A stretch of DNA of 63,244 nt, taken from Acidithiobacillus ferrivorans (GTDB lineage Bacteria; Pseudomonadota; Gammaproteobacteria; Acidithiobacillales; Acidithiobacillaceae). The notes below the pieces were generated by a model. It saw nothing but the letters and a program-made list of their open reading frames with translations. It made no database searches and was not told where the DNA came from. Positions 27,137 to 37,338 of this stretch are shown in pieces. Position 1 is the stretch's first letter, and each line of letters opens with the position of its first letter. Both the position numbers and the translations under genes were made by a program. The stretch covers positions 1 to 63,244 of the forward strand of contig JAAOMR010000047.1 of the NCBI GenBank assembly GCA_018853935.1, read 5' to 3'.

Positions 27137-30100
27137 ATGCCTACCAAAAACGACTGGATGAACTGGCACCGCAACGCCAGTACGATGCCCACGCTGGAGA
27201 CGTACAGCTATGAAGACATCCGCAGTTGGCTGGGTGATCTGGAGATTCGCAAGGCCCAGCCTTATCAGAAATCCATCAGCCATCTGGAGCACCGCGGCAG
27301 CACCGACCTCAGCGCCCTGGTTCAGGGCACGGCATGCAAGCCGTACCGGGTAGACATTCACCTCAGCCAGGGGCACCTGGTGACGCTGTGTACCTGCCCG
27401 GTGGGCGGTCGCTGCAAGCATGTCACAGCAGTGCTGCTCGCCCTCCTCGCCCAGCGCAGCAACACGGCGCCGACGCCGGTGTTACGCCCCCATGTGATGC
27501 AATGGCTGAGCGAACTGCGCTCCCACCTGGATCCGCCCAAACGCAAGCCATCGACCAGCACTTACGCCCTATACTGGCTGCTGGAACTAAACAGCAGGCG
27601 CCATCAGGGTCCGGTACTCAGCTGTCGCAAGGCTCGCCTGAACAAGATGGGAGAATGTACTGATCTCACCCTTTGGTACAATTTTGAAGGCGCTCTACGC
27701 CGCCCACCCAGCTTTATTGACGAAACGGACCAACGCGCCTTGCGGCGCTTGCTGCTGGAGGACCCCTACGCCAGCCAAACCGGTGAATTTGATCTCGGCC
27801 CCCGCCACGGCGCCGCAGTGCTCGCCTTACTCGCAGGTACAGGGCGTCTCTTCGGCAACACACTAAGCAACCCAGCCCTGCGACTGGGCGACAACCGGCC
27901 CGGCACGCTGACCTGGAAAGTCGGCAAGGGTGGGGAGCAGTCTCCGGCGTTGGAAACCACGCCAGCCGCCAGTGGCTACCTACCCCTGGATATCACCTGG
28001 TATCTGGATGGAGAAACCCAGGAAATCGGCCCGATCGACACGGACATGCCGGTCACAGTCCTGCGCGATCTGTTACAGGCCCCCCCCCTTAATGCGCAAG
28101 AAGCCACCCTTTTGCGTGAGATGCTGGAACAGTCGGCGCCTGGACTCCCCGCACCCGTGACCGATCCCGAACAAGAGTTACGGGAGATTGCTGCGCCGCT
28201 GCAAGCCTTGCTCTGGTGCGACACCCTGGCACTCCTCGGCATTCAAGCGCACCGCGACTATGCCGGCCAATGGGGCCCTAGCTGCCGCTTCGACTATGCG
28301 CAACCCACTTTTGTGTATGGTCCCGCGCACATCGCCATAGACGACGACAGTGTCATCCAGACCCTCAACAATGGCGAAATGGTTCGCATAAAACGCGACA
28401 CGGCTGCCGAAAAGCGGGCGTTGCAAGCACTGGGCAAAACCGGCCTGAAGCCCGTCAACGCCAGCATCTTCCACAGTTTGTCGCTGTTGCCGCATTCCAT
28501 CTACGGGCTAACCAGTGAGGCCGACTGGGACGGATTCATGACAACGCGTGTTGCAGCGCTTCGCGAACAAGGCTGGGAAGTGCGCTGGCCCGATGGCTTC
28601 CGCCATTACTTCCTGCAAGTGGACGAATGGGATATGCAGGTGGATGGCGCCGAAGAAGAAGGCTGGCTGGGCCTGGATGTCGGCATCGTGGTAGACGGCA
28701 AGCGGCTGGCACTGCCCCCCCTGCTTGGCGCCCTCTTCGCCCGCGATCCGCGCTGGTTGGATCCGGGTGGTCTCAGCACGATCCCGGATGATGAGCACGT
28801 TCACCTGCACACCCCGGCGGGTGTGCCCATCCAGACCACGGCAGATCGCCTGAAGCCACTGGTCGGCACCCTCATCGACCTGTTCAGCCTTGGCGCTCCA
28901 GGCCCTCTGCGGATGTCCGCCTTTGACGCGCCACGGCTCACCCAGTTGGCGGATAGCAGCCAGTGGCGTAGCGAGGGTATGGATGCCGTGCGCGCCCTGG
29001 CAAAGCGCCTGCCCCAGAATGGGGAGATTACACCAGTCGCGCTACCCGCCGGTTTCGCCCTCCCTCTGCGCCCTTATCAGCAGGACGGGCTTGCCTGGCT
29101 GCAATTTCTGCGCGAGCACCACTTAGGTGGCATTCTCGCGGATGATATGGGCCTCGGCAAAACCGCGCAGACCCTCGCCCATCTCCTGCTGGAGAAGGAG
29201 AGCGGCCGCCTGACCGATCCCGCCCTGATCATCATGCCCACCTCCCTGATCCATAACTGGCGGGAAGAAGCAGAGCGCTTCGCCCCCGACCTGCGGGTGC
29301 TCGCCCTGCATGGTAAAGAGCGCAGCAGTCGCTTTGCTGAAATACCCAGCAATGATCTGATTCTTACCACCTATCCCCTGGTCTGGCGAGATATTGAGAC
29401 ACTCAAGGCCCAGAGTTTTCATCTGTTGATTCTCGACGAGGCGCAGATGGTCAAAAATGCGCAGGGCCGCGCCGCCGAAGCTATTCGCGAGATCCCCACC
29501 CGGCACCGACTCGCCCTCACCGGCACACCGCTGGAAAACCATCTTGGCGAACTCTGGGCACAATTCGACTTCCTTCTACCCGGGTTTCTCGGCGACCAGC
29601 GCAGCTTCCAGCGCGTCTGGCGCGGGCCTATTGAACGCCATGGAGATGCTGAACGTCTGGATTTGCTTGCCCGCCGGGTACGCCCGTTCATCCTGCGTCG
29701 GCGCAAGGAAGAAGTCGCCAAAGAACTCCCCGAGAAAACCATCATCATCCGCTCCATGGATATTGACGGGGCTCAGCGCGACCTTTATGAAACCGTGCGC
29801 AGTGCCATGGATGAACGTATCCGCCAGGAAATCGCCGCCAAAGGTTTTCAACGCAGCCAGATCGTCATCCTCGACGCCATGCTCAAACTTCGCCAGGTCT
29901 GTTGTGACCCGCGCCTGCTCAAGAGCGAGAAGGCGCGTAAAGTACAGGAGAGCGCCAAACTATCGCTGCTCATGGAGATGATTCCGGAATTGCTGGCGGA
30001 AGGTCGCCAGATTCTGCTGTTTTCACAATTCACCGAGATGCTCGCCCTGATCAGTGCACGCCTCGACAAGATGCATATCCCTTACGTGCTACTCACCGGC

Positions 30101-30475
30101 AGCACTCAGGATCGCAAGACGCCCATCGACCGCTTTCAGCGCGGTGAAGTGCCGCTCTTCCTGATCAGCCTCAAGGCGGGCGGGGTCGGCCTCAACCTCA
30201 CGGCAGCAGACACCGTAATTCACTATGATCCATGGTGGAATCCCGCCGCCGAAAATCAAGCCACTGATCGTGCCCACCGCATCGGCCAGAAACGTCAGGT
30301 TTTTGTTTACAAACTGATTATTGCCGGGAGTATTGAGGAAAAAATTCTGGCATTGCAGGAGAAAAAGGCCATCCTCGCCGCCGGCGTGCTGGAAAAAGCG
30401 CAGAAAGAAAAGCTCCGTTTCGGTCCTGACGATCTTGCCTCTCTTCTCGCGCCGCTGCCCGAAACCCGGCGCTGA
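27137..30475 (+). CDS. SWIM zinc-finger SNF2 family helicase
   Basis: About 1112 residues from the ATG at 27137; in-frame ATGs at 27113 and 27077 are alternatives and none has a strong ribosome site. An N-terminal SWIM zinc finger (CTCPVGGRCKH, CXCX5CXH, about residue 80) is followed by a long middle region, then the helicase core from about residue 640: DDMGLGKTAQT (Walker A), LILDEAQMVKN (DEAQ box), LTGTPLENHLGELW, and the C-terminal AGGVGLNLTAAD and DRAHRIGQKRQVFVYKL. Unlike the remnant at 23.3 kb this copy is complete. Such proteins remodel DNA-protein complexes; the specific role is unknown. Confidence 0.9.
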   Translation: MPTKNDWMNWHRNASTMPTLETYSYEDIRSWLGDLEIRKAQPYQKSISHLEHRGSTDLSALVQGTACKPYRVDIHLSQGHLVTLCTCPVGGRCKHVTAVLLALLAQRSNTAPTPVLRPHVMQWLSELRSHLDPPKRKPSTSTYALYWLLELNSRRHQGPVLSCRKARLNKMGECTDLTLWYNFEGALRRPPSFIDETDQRALRRLLLEDPYASQTGEFDLGPRHGAAVLALLAGTGRLFGNTLSNPALRLGDNRPGTLTWKVGKGGEQSPALETTPAASGYLPLDITWYLDGETQEIGPIDTDMPVTVLRDLLQAPPLNAQEATLLREMLEQSAPGLPAPVTDPEQELREIAAPLQALLWCDTLALLGIQAHRDYAGQWGPSCRFDYAQPTFVYGPAHIAIDDDSVIQTLNNGEMVRIKRDTAAEKRALQALGKTGLKPVNASIFHSLSLLPHSIYGLTSEADWDGFMTTRVAALREQGWEVRWPDGFRHYFLQVDEWDMQVDGAEEEGWLGLDVGIVVDGKRLALPPLLGALFARDPRWLDPGGLSTIPDDEHVHLHTPAGVPIQTTADRLKPLVGTLIDLFSLGAPGPLRMSAFDAPRLTQLADSSQWRSEGMDAVRALAKRLPQNGEITPVALPAGFALPLRPYQQDGLAWLQFLREHHLGGILADDMGLGKTAQTLAHLLLEKESGRLTDPALIIMPTSLIHNWREEAERFAPDLRVLALHGKERSSRFAEIPSNDLILTTYPLVWRDIETLKAQSFHLLILDEAQMVKNAQGRAAEAIREIPTRHRLALTGTPLENHLGELWAQFDFLLPGFLGDQRSFQRVWRGPIERHGDAERLDLLARRVRPFILRRRKEEVAKELPEKTIIIRSMDIDGAQRDLYETVRSAMDERIRQEIAAKGFQRSQIVILDAMLKLRQVCCDPRLLKSEKARKVQESAKLSLLMEMIPELLAEGRQILLFSQFTEMLALISARLDKMHIPYVLLTGSTQDRKTPIDRFQRGEVPLFLISLKAGGVGLNLTAADTVIHYDPWWNPAAENQATDRAHRIGQKRQVFVYKLIIAGSIEEKILALQEKKAILAAGVLEKAQKEKLRFGPDDLASLLAPLPETRR

Positions 30476-30809
30476 GGCACCCGAGCCACGACGCTTCCTG
30501 AATGGCACGCTTGGTGGCATTATAGATGGGGTTACCAGAGGCGCACTGGTCAGCCCTGCAAGCCATCTGATTTCGTCGGCGAACTCTAGGAAGCAAGACG
30601 TATGAAAGCAGCACGGACAGCAGATAAAATGATCGCCATTCTTCAGCAAGCGGCTGCCAATGGCGAATCTCATGGCGTGATAGGTCACGGCAAGAATCTT
30701 TGCGGACGGATTGTTTTGCATATCACTCTCCTGGCTAAAGACCATCCTCAGCGGCTTGCCTCCATCCCCCAGCGCGCAGTCGATGGCTGTGTTTGAAGCC
30801 GTCTTGAAA
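30476..30809. other. Intergenic region before the lytic transglycosylase gene
   Basis: About 330 bases with no convincing gene. A small plus-strand frame (30602-30796) and a long minus-strand frame have no recognisable sequence. No terminator or strong promoter was identified by eye. Confidence 0.4.
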
Positions 30810-32759
30810 ATGCGCCTTCCGCGCCCTGCAGCGGTCTTGATGTCGCTGGCATTATTGGTGAGTTGCGGTACGGCAGTTGCGGCGACCGACACCCTCAACG
30901 CCGTTCAGAAGCGACTCCTGAACTCGGCGGCAAGCGCTTTCGCCCAGGGTGATTATCGCCCTGCCGCCAACGCGCTACCTGAATTAGAAAATACCTACAT
31001 GGGGCCATGGGTAGGGTACTGGTCTCTGCAACCCCGCCTCAAATCCGTGACCCAAGACCAGTATCAACGCTATGCGAAGCACTATCCGAGCGGGGTAGCG
31101 CATCATTTGTTGCGCCAACAGTGGCTGGCGGAACTCGCCCAGCGCAAAGACTGGTCAAATTTTACCCGGGTGTTTCAGGCTGGCAGCATCCCCGATCTGA
31201 TCAGCTTGCGCTGTGACGCCGCGCGCGATCCACTGCTCAGCACCAGCATGGTGGTCGCCCCATTCTTCCTCTGGAGCGGCGCCGCAGCGAATGATCATGC
31301 CTGCAACGCCATGGCGCGTGTTTATCTGGAACAGGGGCAAATCACGCCACCAGAACTGTGGCTGCGCCTGCAACAAATGTACGAGGCTTCCGCTTTTGAC
31401 GCTGCACTGCGCTTTGCGCCTTTTTTACCGCCGGTGCAATCCGGCCAACTTGCGCCGACGGTAACTGCACCTGCCGCGTGGATATCTCAGCAGATTCAGC
31501 ATTATGGCAGCAACAAATGGCCAGCTGGCCAGACCCATCTACTGGTCCTCGCCCTGCTGCGCCTCGCTGCCACTCACCCCGCGCAGGCGGCACAGTTTGT
31601 GCGGACCCTCGGCGTTCTCTCTTCTGCTGATAAGTCGCTGGTACTTTATAACAGTGCCTATCATGCCACCCTGTCCTTTCGTTCCGAATCCGGACACTGG
31701 TATGCGCAAGCCTACGCCGCTGATCCGCAGTTTCGCCCCCGGCCACAACTATTGGCCTGGATGGTGCGTACCGCTTTACGCGATGGCAACTGGAGCATGG
31801 TGGAGCAGGCCACACAGCAGATGGACGCCGTCCAACGCCAGCAGCGGCAGTGGCAATTCTGGTCCGCCGTCGCGCTGCTGCACCGCGGACATACGCAGGC
31901 TGCCCACACTTTGCTGGCAGCTCTGGAATCTCCCTGGACTTATTACGGGCAACTGGCTATGGCGACCCTCAACAAGCCACTGACCTTAAAGCCTGGCGAT
32001 CCGCCCGCACCGACCGAAGCGCGCGCCACACCCGGTAATAATGCCCCCGAGCGGACCGCAATCACACTCTATCATCTCGGACTCTATTTCGACGCCCTCA
32101 CCGAATGGGACCAGTTTTTGAAGGGGCTGAACGGGACGGCGGAGATCAAAGCGGCGGCCCAGGTGGCTTTTCAGCATGAGGCGTGGTTGCTGGGTATTCA
32201 TGCGAGCAGTCTGATTCGCGGGGGAGAAGACTGGCAACAAGGCTATGTGCTTCCCTATGCACAGAAAATCAACGCTGCCGCCACCCAGACCGGCCTGCGC
32301 CGCGCCTTCCTGGCCGGTTTGATCCGGCAGGAATCTGGTTTTGCATTCGGCATCCAGTCCGACGTCGGCGCACAGGGGCTGATGCAGGTGATGCCTGCCA
32401 CAGCCCAGTGGCTACAGACCCATGTAGCCGCAGCCGCCAACGCCGATCTGCACAGCGTCAGCGGTAACCTGACCTTGGGTTCTCACTATCTCAGCCTTCA
32501 GCAACAGCATTTTGGCGGCTCCGAGTTGCTGGCGGCGGCCGCTTACAACGCCGGACCCGGCGCACCACAACGCTGGCTGAACCGTTGGACACCACCCCCG
32601 GGGCCATGGGCTGGTCCGATTTTCACCGCGAACATCCCCTTCCAACAGACCCGCCACTATGTGCAGAGCGTGCTTACCAACACCGTTGTCTACGCCGCCA
32701 TTCTCGACCAGCAGCCACAAAGCATATGGCCTCAGTGGCGCCTCGGCACCAACCCGTAA
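30810..32759 (+). CDS. slt: Soluble lytic murein transglycosylase
   Basis: The ATG at 30810 gives 649 residues starting with a Sec signal peptide (MRLPRPAAVLMSLALLV, cleavage near TAVAA); an ATG at 30783 is a poorer alternative. Residues 35-440 are a helical, alanine-rich superhelix (U domain). The C-terminal SLT domain (about 480-620) has LIRQESGFAF with the catalytic glutamate, GAQGLMQVMPATA and AAAYNAGPGAPQRWL. The length equals that of E. coli Slt70. It cleaves peptidoglycan to 1,6-anhydromuropeptides in the periplasm. The hydrogenase operon begins 74 bases downstream. Confidence 0.95.
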   Translation: MRLPRPAAVLMSLALLVSCGTAVAATDTLNAVQKRLLNSAASAFAQGDYRPAANALPELENTYMGPWVGYWSLQPRLKSVTQDQYQRYAKHYPSGVAHHLLRQQWLAELAQRKDWSNFTRVFQAGSIPDLISLRCDAARDPLLSTSMVVAPFFLWSGAAANDHACNAMARVYLEQGQITPPELWLRLQQMYEASAFDAALRFAPFLPPVQSGQLAPTVTAPAAWISQQIQHYGSNKWPAGQTHLLVLALLRLAATHPAQAAQFVRTLGVLSSADKSLVLYNSAYHATLSFRSESGHWYAQAYAADPQFRPRPQLLAWMVRTALRDGNWSMVEQATQQMDAVQRQQRQWQFWSAVALLHRGHTQAAHTLLAALESPWTYYGQLAMATLNKPLTLKPGDPPAPTEARATPGNNAPERTAITLYHLGLYFDALTEWDQFLKGLNGTAEIKAAAQVAFQHEAWLLGIHASSLIRGGEDWQQGYVLPYAQKINAAATQTGLRRAFLAGLIRQESGFAFGIQSDVGAQGLMQVMPATAQWLQTHVAAAANADLHSVSGNLTLGSHYLSLQQQHFGGSELLAAAAYNAGPGAPQRWLNRWTPPPGPWAGPIFTANIPFQQTRHYVQSVLTNTVVYAAILDQQPQSIWPQWRLGTNP

Positions 32760-32833
32760 TCCTCATCGCGGTTTTTGCAACAAATTTTCGTCTATACTAT
32801 TTGCTATCACCAAGTCATTGGGGTTTGCATCTG

Positions 32834-33940
32834 ATGGTCGCACCCAATTTTCTTCCCCGCCCCTACTTCCAGCAACTGCTGGCCGCCTTGACCGCGGCGG
32901 GCTACCTCTGTCTGGGTCCCAAGGTGCGGGACGGCGCCATTGTTTATGAAGGATTGGACAGTGCCGACGATCTGCCACGGGGGGTCCACGACCATCAGCA
33001 GCCGGGCACGTATCGGCTTCACCGTGGCGAGAGCCCGCGCTGTTTCGCCTGGGCCAATGGTCCCCAGGCCCTCAAGCCGCTGCTCTTTGCCCCTCACGAG
33101 GCCCTCTGGACCAGCGCTGCGGGGAGTGATGGAGGCATCACCTTTCACCCCAAGAAATCGGAAGCCCTGCCCGCCGCCGTCATCGGCGTGCGCGCCTGTG
33201 ATCTCGCGGCGCTGCGTCTGCAGGACCAGCACTTTCTGGAGGGGCCTTTCCCGGATCCCCATTATGAAGCCCGGCGCAAGAACCTTTTTCTGGTGGCGGT
33301 GCATTGCACCCATCCCGCGGCCACCTGCTTCTGCGCCTCTACCGGCGACGGGCCGCGGGCTGAATCGGGTTTCGACCTGGCACTGGCGGAACTCGACGAG
33401 GGCTTCATTGTGACCGCGGGGAGCCCCAAGGGCGAAGCGCTGCTCGGGCAATTGCCCCTCGAAGCCCTGGATCCTGCCCAGCAGGCCACCGCTGACGGAG
33501 AGATCGTTGCGGCCGCCCAGGCGCAGCAACGCGCCCTGCCGTCCCGCAACCTGCGTGATGGCCTCTTTGCCAACCTTCACCATCCCCGCTGGGACGATGT
33601 GGCCCAGCGCTGTCTGTCCTGCACCAACTGCAGCTCCGTCTGTCCCACCTGTTTCTGCCACGCCGAGATGGAGGAGCCTGCCCTGGACGGCCTGAGCAGT
33701 ACCCATTCCCGACAATGGGACTCCTGTTTCACCGAGGGACACAGCTCTATCCACGGTATCGTCATCCGCGCTGATACCCGCCTGCGCTATCGCCAGTGGC
33801 TGACCCACAAGCTCGGGAGCTGGCACGACCAGTATGGCCGCTCCGGCTGTGTGGGCTGCGGACGCTGCATCGCTTGGTGTCCGGCGGGCATCGACATCAC
33901 CGTGGAAGCGACGGCCATCTGCGGAGAGGATCATGCCTGA
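32834..33940 (+). CDS. hyhB: Group 3b hydrogenase beta subunit (4Fe-4S protein)
   Basis: 368 residues from the ATG at 32834. The C-terminal ferredoxin-like part carries two cysteine clusters, [16 protein letters not shown] (about 258-273) and [12 protein letters not shown] (about 340-351), for two [4Fe-4S] centres that pass electrons between the flavin subunit and the small subunit. The N-terminal half ([18 protein letters not shown]) is typical of the HydB/HyhB family. First gene of hyhB-G-S-L; it overlaps hyhG by 8 bases. The upstream 74 bases contain a TATACT element at 32793-32798 but no matching -35 box at proper spacing. Confidence 0.93.
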   Translation: MVAPNFLPRPYFQQLLAALTAAGYLCLGPKVRDGAIVYEGLDSADDLPRGVHDHQQPGTYRLHRGESPRCFAWANGPQALKPLLFAPHEALWTSAAGSDGGITFHPKKSEALPAAVIGVRACDLAALRLQDQHFLEGPFPDPHYEARRKNLFLVAVHCTHPAATCFCASTGDGPRAESGFDLALAELDEGFIVTAGSPKGEALLGQLPLEALDPAQQATADGEIVAAAQAQQRALPSRNLRDGLFANLHHPRWDDVAQRCLSCTNCSSVCPTCFCHAEMEEPALDGLSSTHSRQWDSCFTEGHSSIHGIVIRADTRLRYRQWLTHKLGSWHDQYGRSGCVGCGRCIAWCPAGIDITVEATAICGEDHA

Positions 33941-34763
33941 TCCTTACCTTCCCCACGAAGTGGAGGTCCTGGAGCGCGTTCAGGAGTCCCCCACCATCTT
34001 CACCCTGCGTCTCGCCTTCACCGACCCGGAAATGCAGATCCGCTATCGCTTTCAGCCGGGCCAGTTCAACATGGTTTATCTGTACGGGGTGGGTGAGGTG
34101 CCCATTTCCATCGTCTCCGATCCCGAAGATGCGCACCGCATCGACCATACCATCCGTGCCGTGGGTCGGGTCACCCAGGGGCTGGCGCGCCTGGGGAAGG
34201 GCGCCCGCCTGGGCCTGCGCGGGCCCTACGGCCGGGGCTGGCCCCTGAAGCTGGCCGAAGGCAGGGATATCGTGCTCCTCACCGGGGGGCTGGGCTGCGC
34301 GCCGGTGGTTTCGGTCATCCACTACATCCTGCGGCGACGGGAACGCTTCGGGCGGCTCACCATCCTGCAAGGGGTCAAGCATACCGACGACCTCATCTGG
34401 CGCGACCAGTACGAAGCCTGGAGTCGGCTGCCCGAGGTGCAGGTGGGGCTGGCGGCGGACGTGGGCAGTCCCGGCTGGTTCGGGCAGGTGGGGCCGGTAA
34501 CGGTCCTCTTCGACCGCGTGCAGTTCGATCCCGGTGCGCTGGTGATGATGTGCGGCCCCGAGCCCATGATGCGGGCGGCCGTGCAGGAGTTACTGCGGCG
34601 CGGCGTGGCGGGGGAGGACTTGTGGCTCAGCATGGAGCGCAGCATGCACTGCGCCGTCGGTCATTGCGGCCATTGTCAGATGGGGGGAAACTTCGTCTGC
34701 CGGGATGGCCCGGTATTTCCCTATCCGAAGATCCAGGCCCTGCTGGGCGAGCGAGGGTTTTGA
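33933..34763 (+). CDS. hyhG: Group 3b hydrogenase gamma subunit (FAD/NAD(P)-binding)
   Basis: 276 residues from the ATG at 33933, preceded by GGAGAGGA. It resembles dihydroorotate dehydrogenase electron-transfer subunits: an FAD-binding barrel with FQPGQFNMVYLYGVGEVPIS (residues 36-55), a nucleotide-binding LTGGLGCAPVVSVIHYIL (about 110-128) and a C-terminal CAVGHCGHC plus a fourth cysteine (C-X4-C-X2-C-X8-C, about 240-257) for a [2Fe-2S] centre. It exchanges electrons with NADP(H). Confidence 0.94.
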   Translation: MPDPYLPHEVEVLERVQESPTIFTLRLAFTDPEMQIRYRFQPGQFNMVYLYGVGEVPISIVSDPEDAHRIDHTIRAVGRVTQGLARLGKGARLGLRGPYGRGWPLKLAEGRDIVLLTGGLGCAPVVSVIHYILRRRERFGRLTILQGVKHTDDLIWRDQYEAWSRLPEVQVGLAADVGSPGWFGQVGPVTVLFDRVQFDPGALVMMCGPEPMMRAAVQELLRRGVAGEDLWLSMERSMHCAVGHCGHCQMGGNFVCRDGPVFPYPKIQALLGERGF

Positions 34764-34767
34764 CGTC

Positions 34768-35565
34768 ATGGCCACTGCCAAAGCGCGCCTCGCGGTGCAT
34801 AAGTTCAGTTCCTGCGACGGCTGTCAGTTGGCCTTCCTGAATCTGGGGGAAGACCTGCTGCGGCTGGCCGAACTGGTGGAGATCGTCCACTTCGCCGAGG
34901 CCGGACCCGTGGACCCGGATGCGGTCGTGGACATTGCCTTCGTGGAGGGGAGTATCTCCACGTCCGAGGATGAGGAGCGCATCCAGAAAATTCGCAAAAA
35001 CAGCCGGTGGCTCATCACCATCGGCGCCTGTGCCACCGCTGGCGGCCTCCAGGCCTTGCGCAATCTGGCCGATGGCCCCGGCTGGGTCGCGGAGATCTAC
35101 GCTCAACCAGAATATATCCATAGCCTGGCTACATCCACCCCCATCGCCGCCCACGTCCCGGTGGACCTGGAGTTGTGGGGCTGTCCAGTGAACGGGCGCC
35201 AGGTCCTGGGGGCGGTGCGCGCCTTCCTTTTCGGGGTTGTACCAGCGCTCGAAAAGGACAAGGTCTGCCTGGAGTGTAAACGCCATCAGGCGGTCTGCGT
35301 ACTAGTGGCCAAGGGCCTGCCCTGCATGGGGCCGGTGACGCGCACCGGCTGCGGGGCGCTGTGCCCCCTTTTCGGGCGCGATTGCTATGCCTGCTACGGA
35401 CCGGCGGAGAACCCCAACGCCGCGGCGCTGGGGCGGCGGCTGGAAGGGCTCGGGCTGGTGCCGGAGGCCGTCGCGCGGCGTTTTCTCTTCATCAACAACA
35501 GCGCCCCGGCCTTTGCCGAGGCGGGCCGCCATTGGCGGGAGCAGGCCCATGACCCAAAGCCGTAA
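34768..35565 (+). CDS. hyhS: Group 3b hydrogenase small (delta) subunit
   Basis: 265 residues from the ATG at 34768. The proximal [4Fe-4S] ligands are in SSCDGCQLAFL (residues 14-24), with GACATAGGLQ and the later GCPVNGRQ. A C-terminal region rich in cysteine (CLECKRH, CMGPVTRTGCGALCP, CYACYGP) may hold a further cluster, as in other group 3b delta subunits. It passes electrons to and from the NiFe site of HyhL. The stop lies 17 bases beyond the hyhL start, so the genes overlap. Confidence 0.94.
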   Translation: MATAKARLAVHKFSSCDGCQLAFLNLGEDLLRLAELVEIVHFAEAGPVDPDAVVDIAFVEGSISTSEDEERIQKIRKNSRWLITIGACATAGGLQALRNLADGPGWVAEIYAQPEYIHSLATSTPIAAHVPVDLELWGCPVNGRQVLGAVRAFLFGVVPALEKDKVCLECKRHQAVCVLVAKGLPCMGPVTRTGCGALCPLFGRDCYACYGPAENPNAAALGRRLEGLGLVPEAVARRFLFINNSAPAFAEAGRHWREQAHDPKP

Positions 35566-36847
35566 GATCAGCCTCTGCGTGCCGGTCCTGGCACGGGTGG
35601 AGGGGGAAGGCGCCCTCGACCTGGAAGTGCATGACGGGCGCATTCAAACGCTGCGCCTGCGCATTTTCGAGCCGCCGCGACTCTTCGAGAAATTCCTGGA
35701 AGGCCGGGAATACCAGGAGATCCCGGACATGGTGGCGCGCATCTGCGGCATCTGCCCGGTGGCCTACCAGATGAGCGCCGTGCATGCCATCGAGGGTGTC
35801 TTCGGTATGGCGCCGGGTCCCTGGGTGCGGGCCATGCGCCGGGTGTTCTACTGCGGCGAGTGGATACAGAGCCACAGCCTGCACATCCATCTGCTGGCAG
35901 GGCCAGATTTCCTGGGCTACAGCAGCGTCTCCGAGATGGCGCGCGCGCATCCCGACGTCGTGCGCCGGGGGCTCGCCCTCCAGGCATTGGGCAACGAGAT
36001 CATCCGCTTTTTCGGCGGTCGCTCGGTGCATCCCGTGGGCGCCCGGGTGGGGGGCTTTCACCGTGCGCCCAGCCGGGCGGAGGTCGCGGTACTCCGGGAG
36101 CAGGTGCGGGCCGCCCTGCCGGGGGCCGCGGCCCTGGTGGCCTGGACCGCCGCGCTGAACCTGCCCGACGACTCTCAGGACTTTGTCAGTGTCGCCCTGC
36201 GCCACCCGGATGAGTACCCCATGAACGAGGGGCGCATCGTCTCCAGTGACGGCCTGGACATTCCCATCGCCGACTACGAAAGCCATTTCCCGGAGCATCA
36301 GGAACCTCACTCCACCGCCCTCTATGCGGCGCTGAATGGGCGCCCTTACCTGGTGGGCCCCCTCGCGCGGCTCAACCTCAATCTGGATCGCTTGCATACC
36401 CCCGTCCGGGAGGCCCTGGGGCGTACCGGCATCGCCTTCCCCAGCCGCAACATGTTCCACAGCATTGTCGCGCGGGCTGCAGAAATCCATTATGCCCTTC
36501 TGGAGGCCAACCGCCTGCTGGAAGATTACACCGAGCCAGAGGCGCCCTTCGTCCCCGCCGTGCCGCGCTCCGGCATTGGGTACGGGTGCACGGAGGCCCC
36601 CCGCGGTCTGCTCTGGCACCGTTACGATCTGGATACCGCAGGTCAGGTGCTGCACGCCCGCATCGTCCCGCCCACCAGCCAGAACCAGGCGCGTATCGAG
36701 GCGGACCTGCGGCACTCCCTGGAGACCCTGGGTCTGGACCGGGACGACGAGACCCTGCGCCAGCAAGCCGAAATGGTGATCCGCAACTACGATCCCTGCA
36801 TCTCTTGCGCCACCCATTTCCTGACGGTTCGGGTGGAGCGGCGGTGA
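35549..36847 (+). CDS. hyhL: Group 3b [NiFe] hydrogenase large (alpha) subunit
   Basis: 432 residues from the ATG at 35549. The two NiFe-binding cysteine pairs are intact: ARICGICPVAYQ (RxCGxC, about 62-73) and DPCISCATHF (DPCxxCxxH, about 413-422). A short C-terminal peptide after the histidine, FLTVRVERR, is what a maturation endopeptidase should remove. The enzyme reversibly oxidises hydrogen coupled to NADP(H), and group 3b enzymes can also reduce sulfur or polysulfide in vitro. The gene overlaps the protease gene as GTGA. Confidence 0.96.
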   Translation: MTQSRKISLCVPVLARVEGEGALDLEVHDGRIQTLRLRIFEPPRLFEKFLEGREYQEIPDMVARICGICPVAYQMSAVHAIEGVFGMAPGPWVRAMRRVFYCGEWIQSHSLHIHLLAGPDFLGYSSVSEMARAHPDVVRRGLALQALGNEIIRFFGGRSVHPVGARVGGFHRAPSRAEVAVLREQVRAALPGAAALVAWTAALNLPDDSQDFVSVALRHPDEYPMNEGRIVSSDGLDIPIADYESHFPEHQEPHSTALYAALNGRPYLVGPLARLNLNLDRLHTPVREALGRTGIAFPSRNMFHSIVARAAEIHYALLEANRLLEDYTEPEAPFVPAVPRSGIGYGCTEAPRGLLWHRYDLDTAGQVLHARIVPPTSQNQARIEADLRHSLETLGLDRDDETLRQQAEMVIRNYDPCISCATHFLTVRVERR

Positions 36848-37338
36848 ACCCGGTCCGCATCCTCGGCGTCGGTTCGCCCGTCGCGGGCGACGATCTGGGT
36901 TGGCGGCTCGCGGAGGCCCTGGAACAGGCGGGCCTGCCCGGGTATTTTCCGGCGGGAATGGTCCACATCACGCTCTGCGATCGCCCCGGCAGTCTCCTGC
37001 TCCCGGCCATGCGCGGCGCGCGCCTGGCCATTCTCCTCGACGCCATGCGCAGCGGCGCCCTGCCCGGCACGGTGCGGCGCCTGGATATGCTGGAACTGGA
37101 CGATAGCACCGGGCTGCTGTCGAGCCATGGCTTCGGTGTGGCCGAGGCACTGGCCCTGGGTCGCGCCCTGGCGGATCTGCCGCCCCGCGTCCTTATTTAC
37201 GGGATCGAGACGGGCCAGGTGCCCTCCCTTCCGCCACTCGGCGACCTGGTGGCCCTTCTTTGGCCGACAATCATCGACGATATCCGGGAACGACAGTCGG
37301 CAATCATTAGCAGATCCGCGGCAGCTGCTCGCCGGTGA
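36844..37338 (+). CDS. Hydrogenase maturation protease (HyaD/HycI family)
   Basis: 164 residues from a GTG that overlaps the hyhL stop (GTGA). It has the family start ILGVGSPVAGDDLGWRLAEAL with the nickel-binding acidic residue (the DD at about 15-16), the second ligand region ILLDAMRSG (about 62-70) and SSHGFGVAEAL (histidine about 94). It should clip the HyhL C-terminus once nickel is inserted. Its last 32 bases overlap the 3' end of hypE on the opposite strand. Confidence 0.9.
   Translation: MNPVRILGVGSPVAGDDLGWRLAEALEQAGLPGYFPAGMVHITLCDRPGSLLLPAMRGARLAILLDAMRSGALPGTVRRLDMLELDDSTGLLSSHGFGVAEALALGRALADLPPRVLIYGIETGQVPSLPPLGDLVALLWPTIIDDIRERQSAIISRSAAAARR

Noticed and set aside
30089-30898. 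269-codon minus-strand frame over the end of the SNF2 gene
   Set aside because: Mostly antisense to the helicase C-terminus; the remainder has no recognisable sequence.
32793-32798. TATACT as a hyhB promoter
   Set aside because: No acceptable -35 at 16-18 bases upstream; mentioned only as context.
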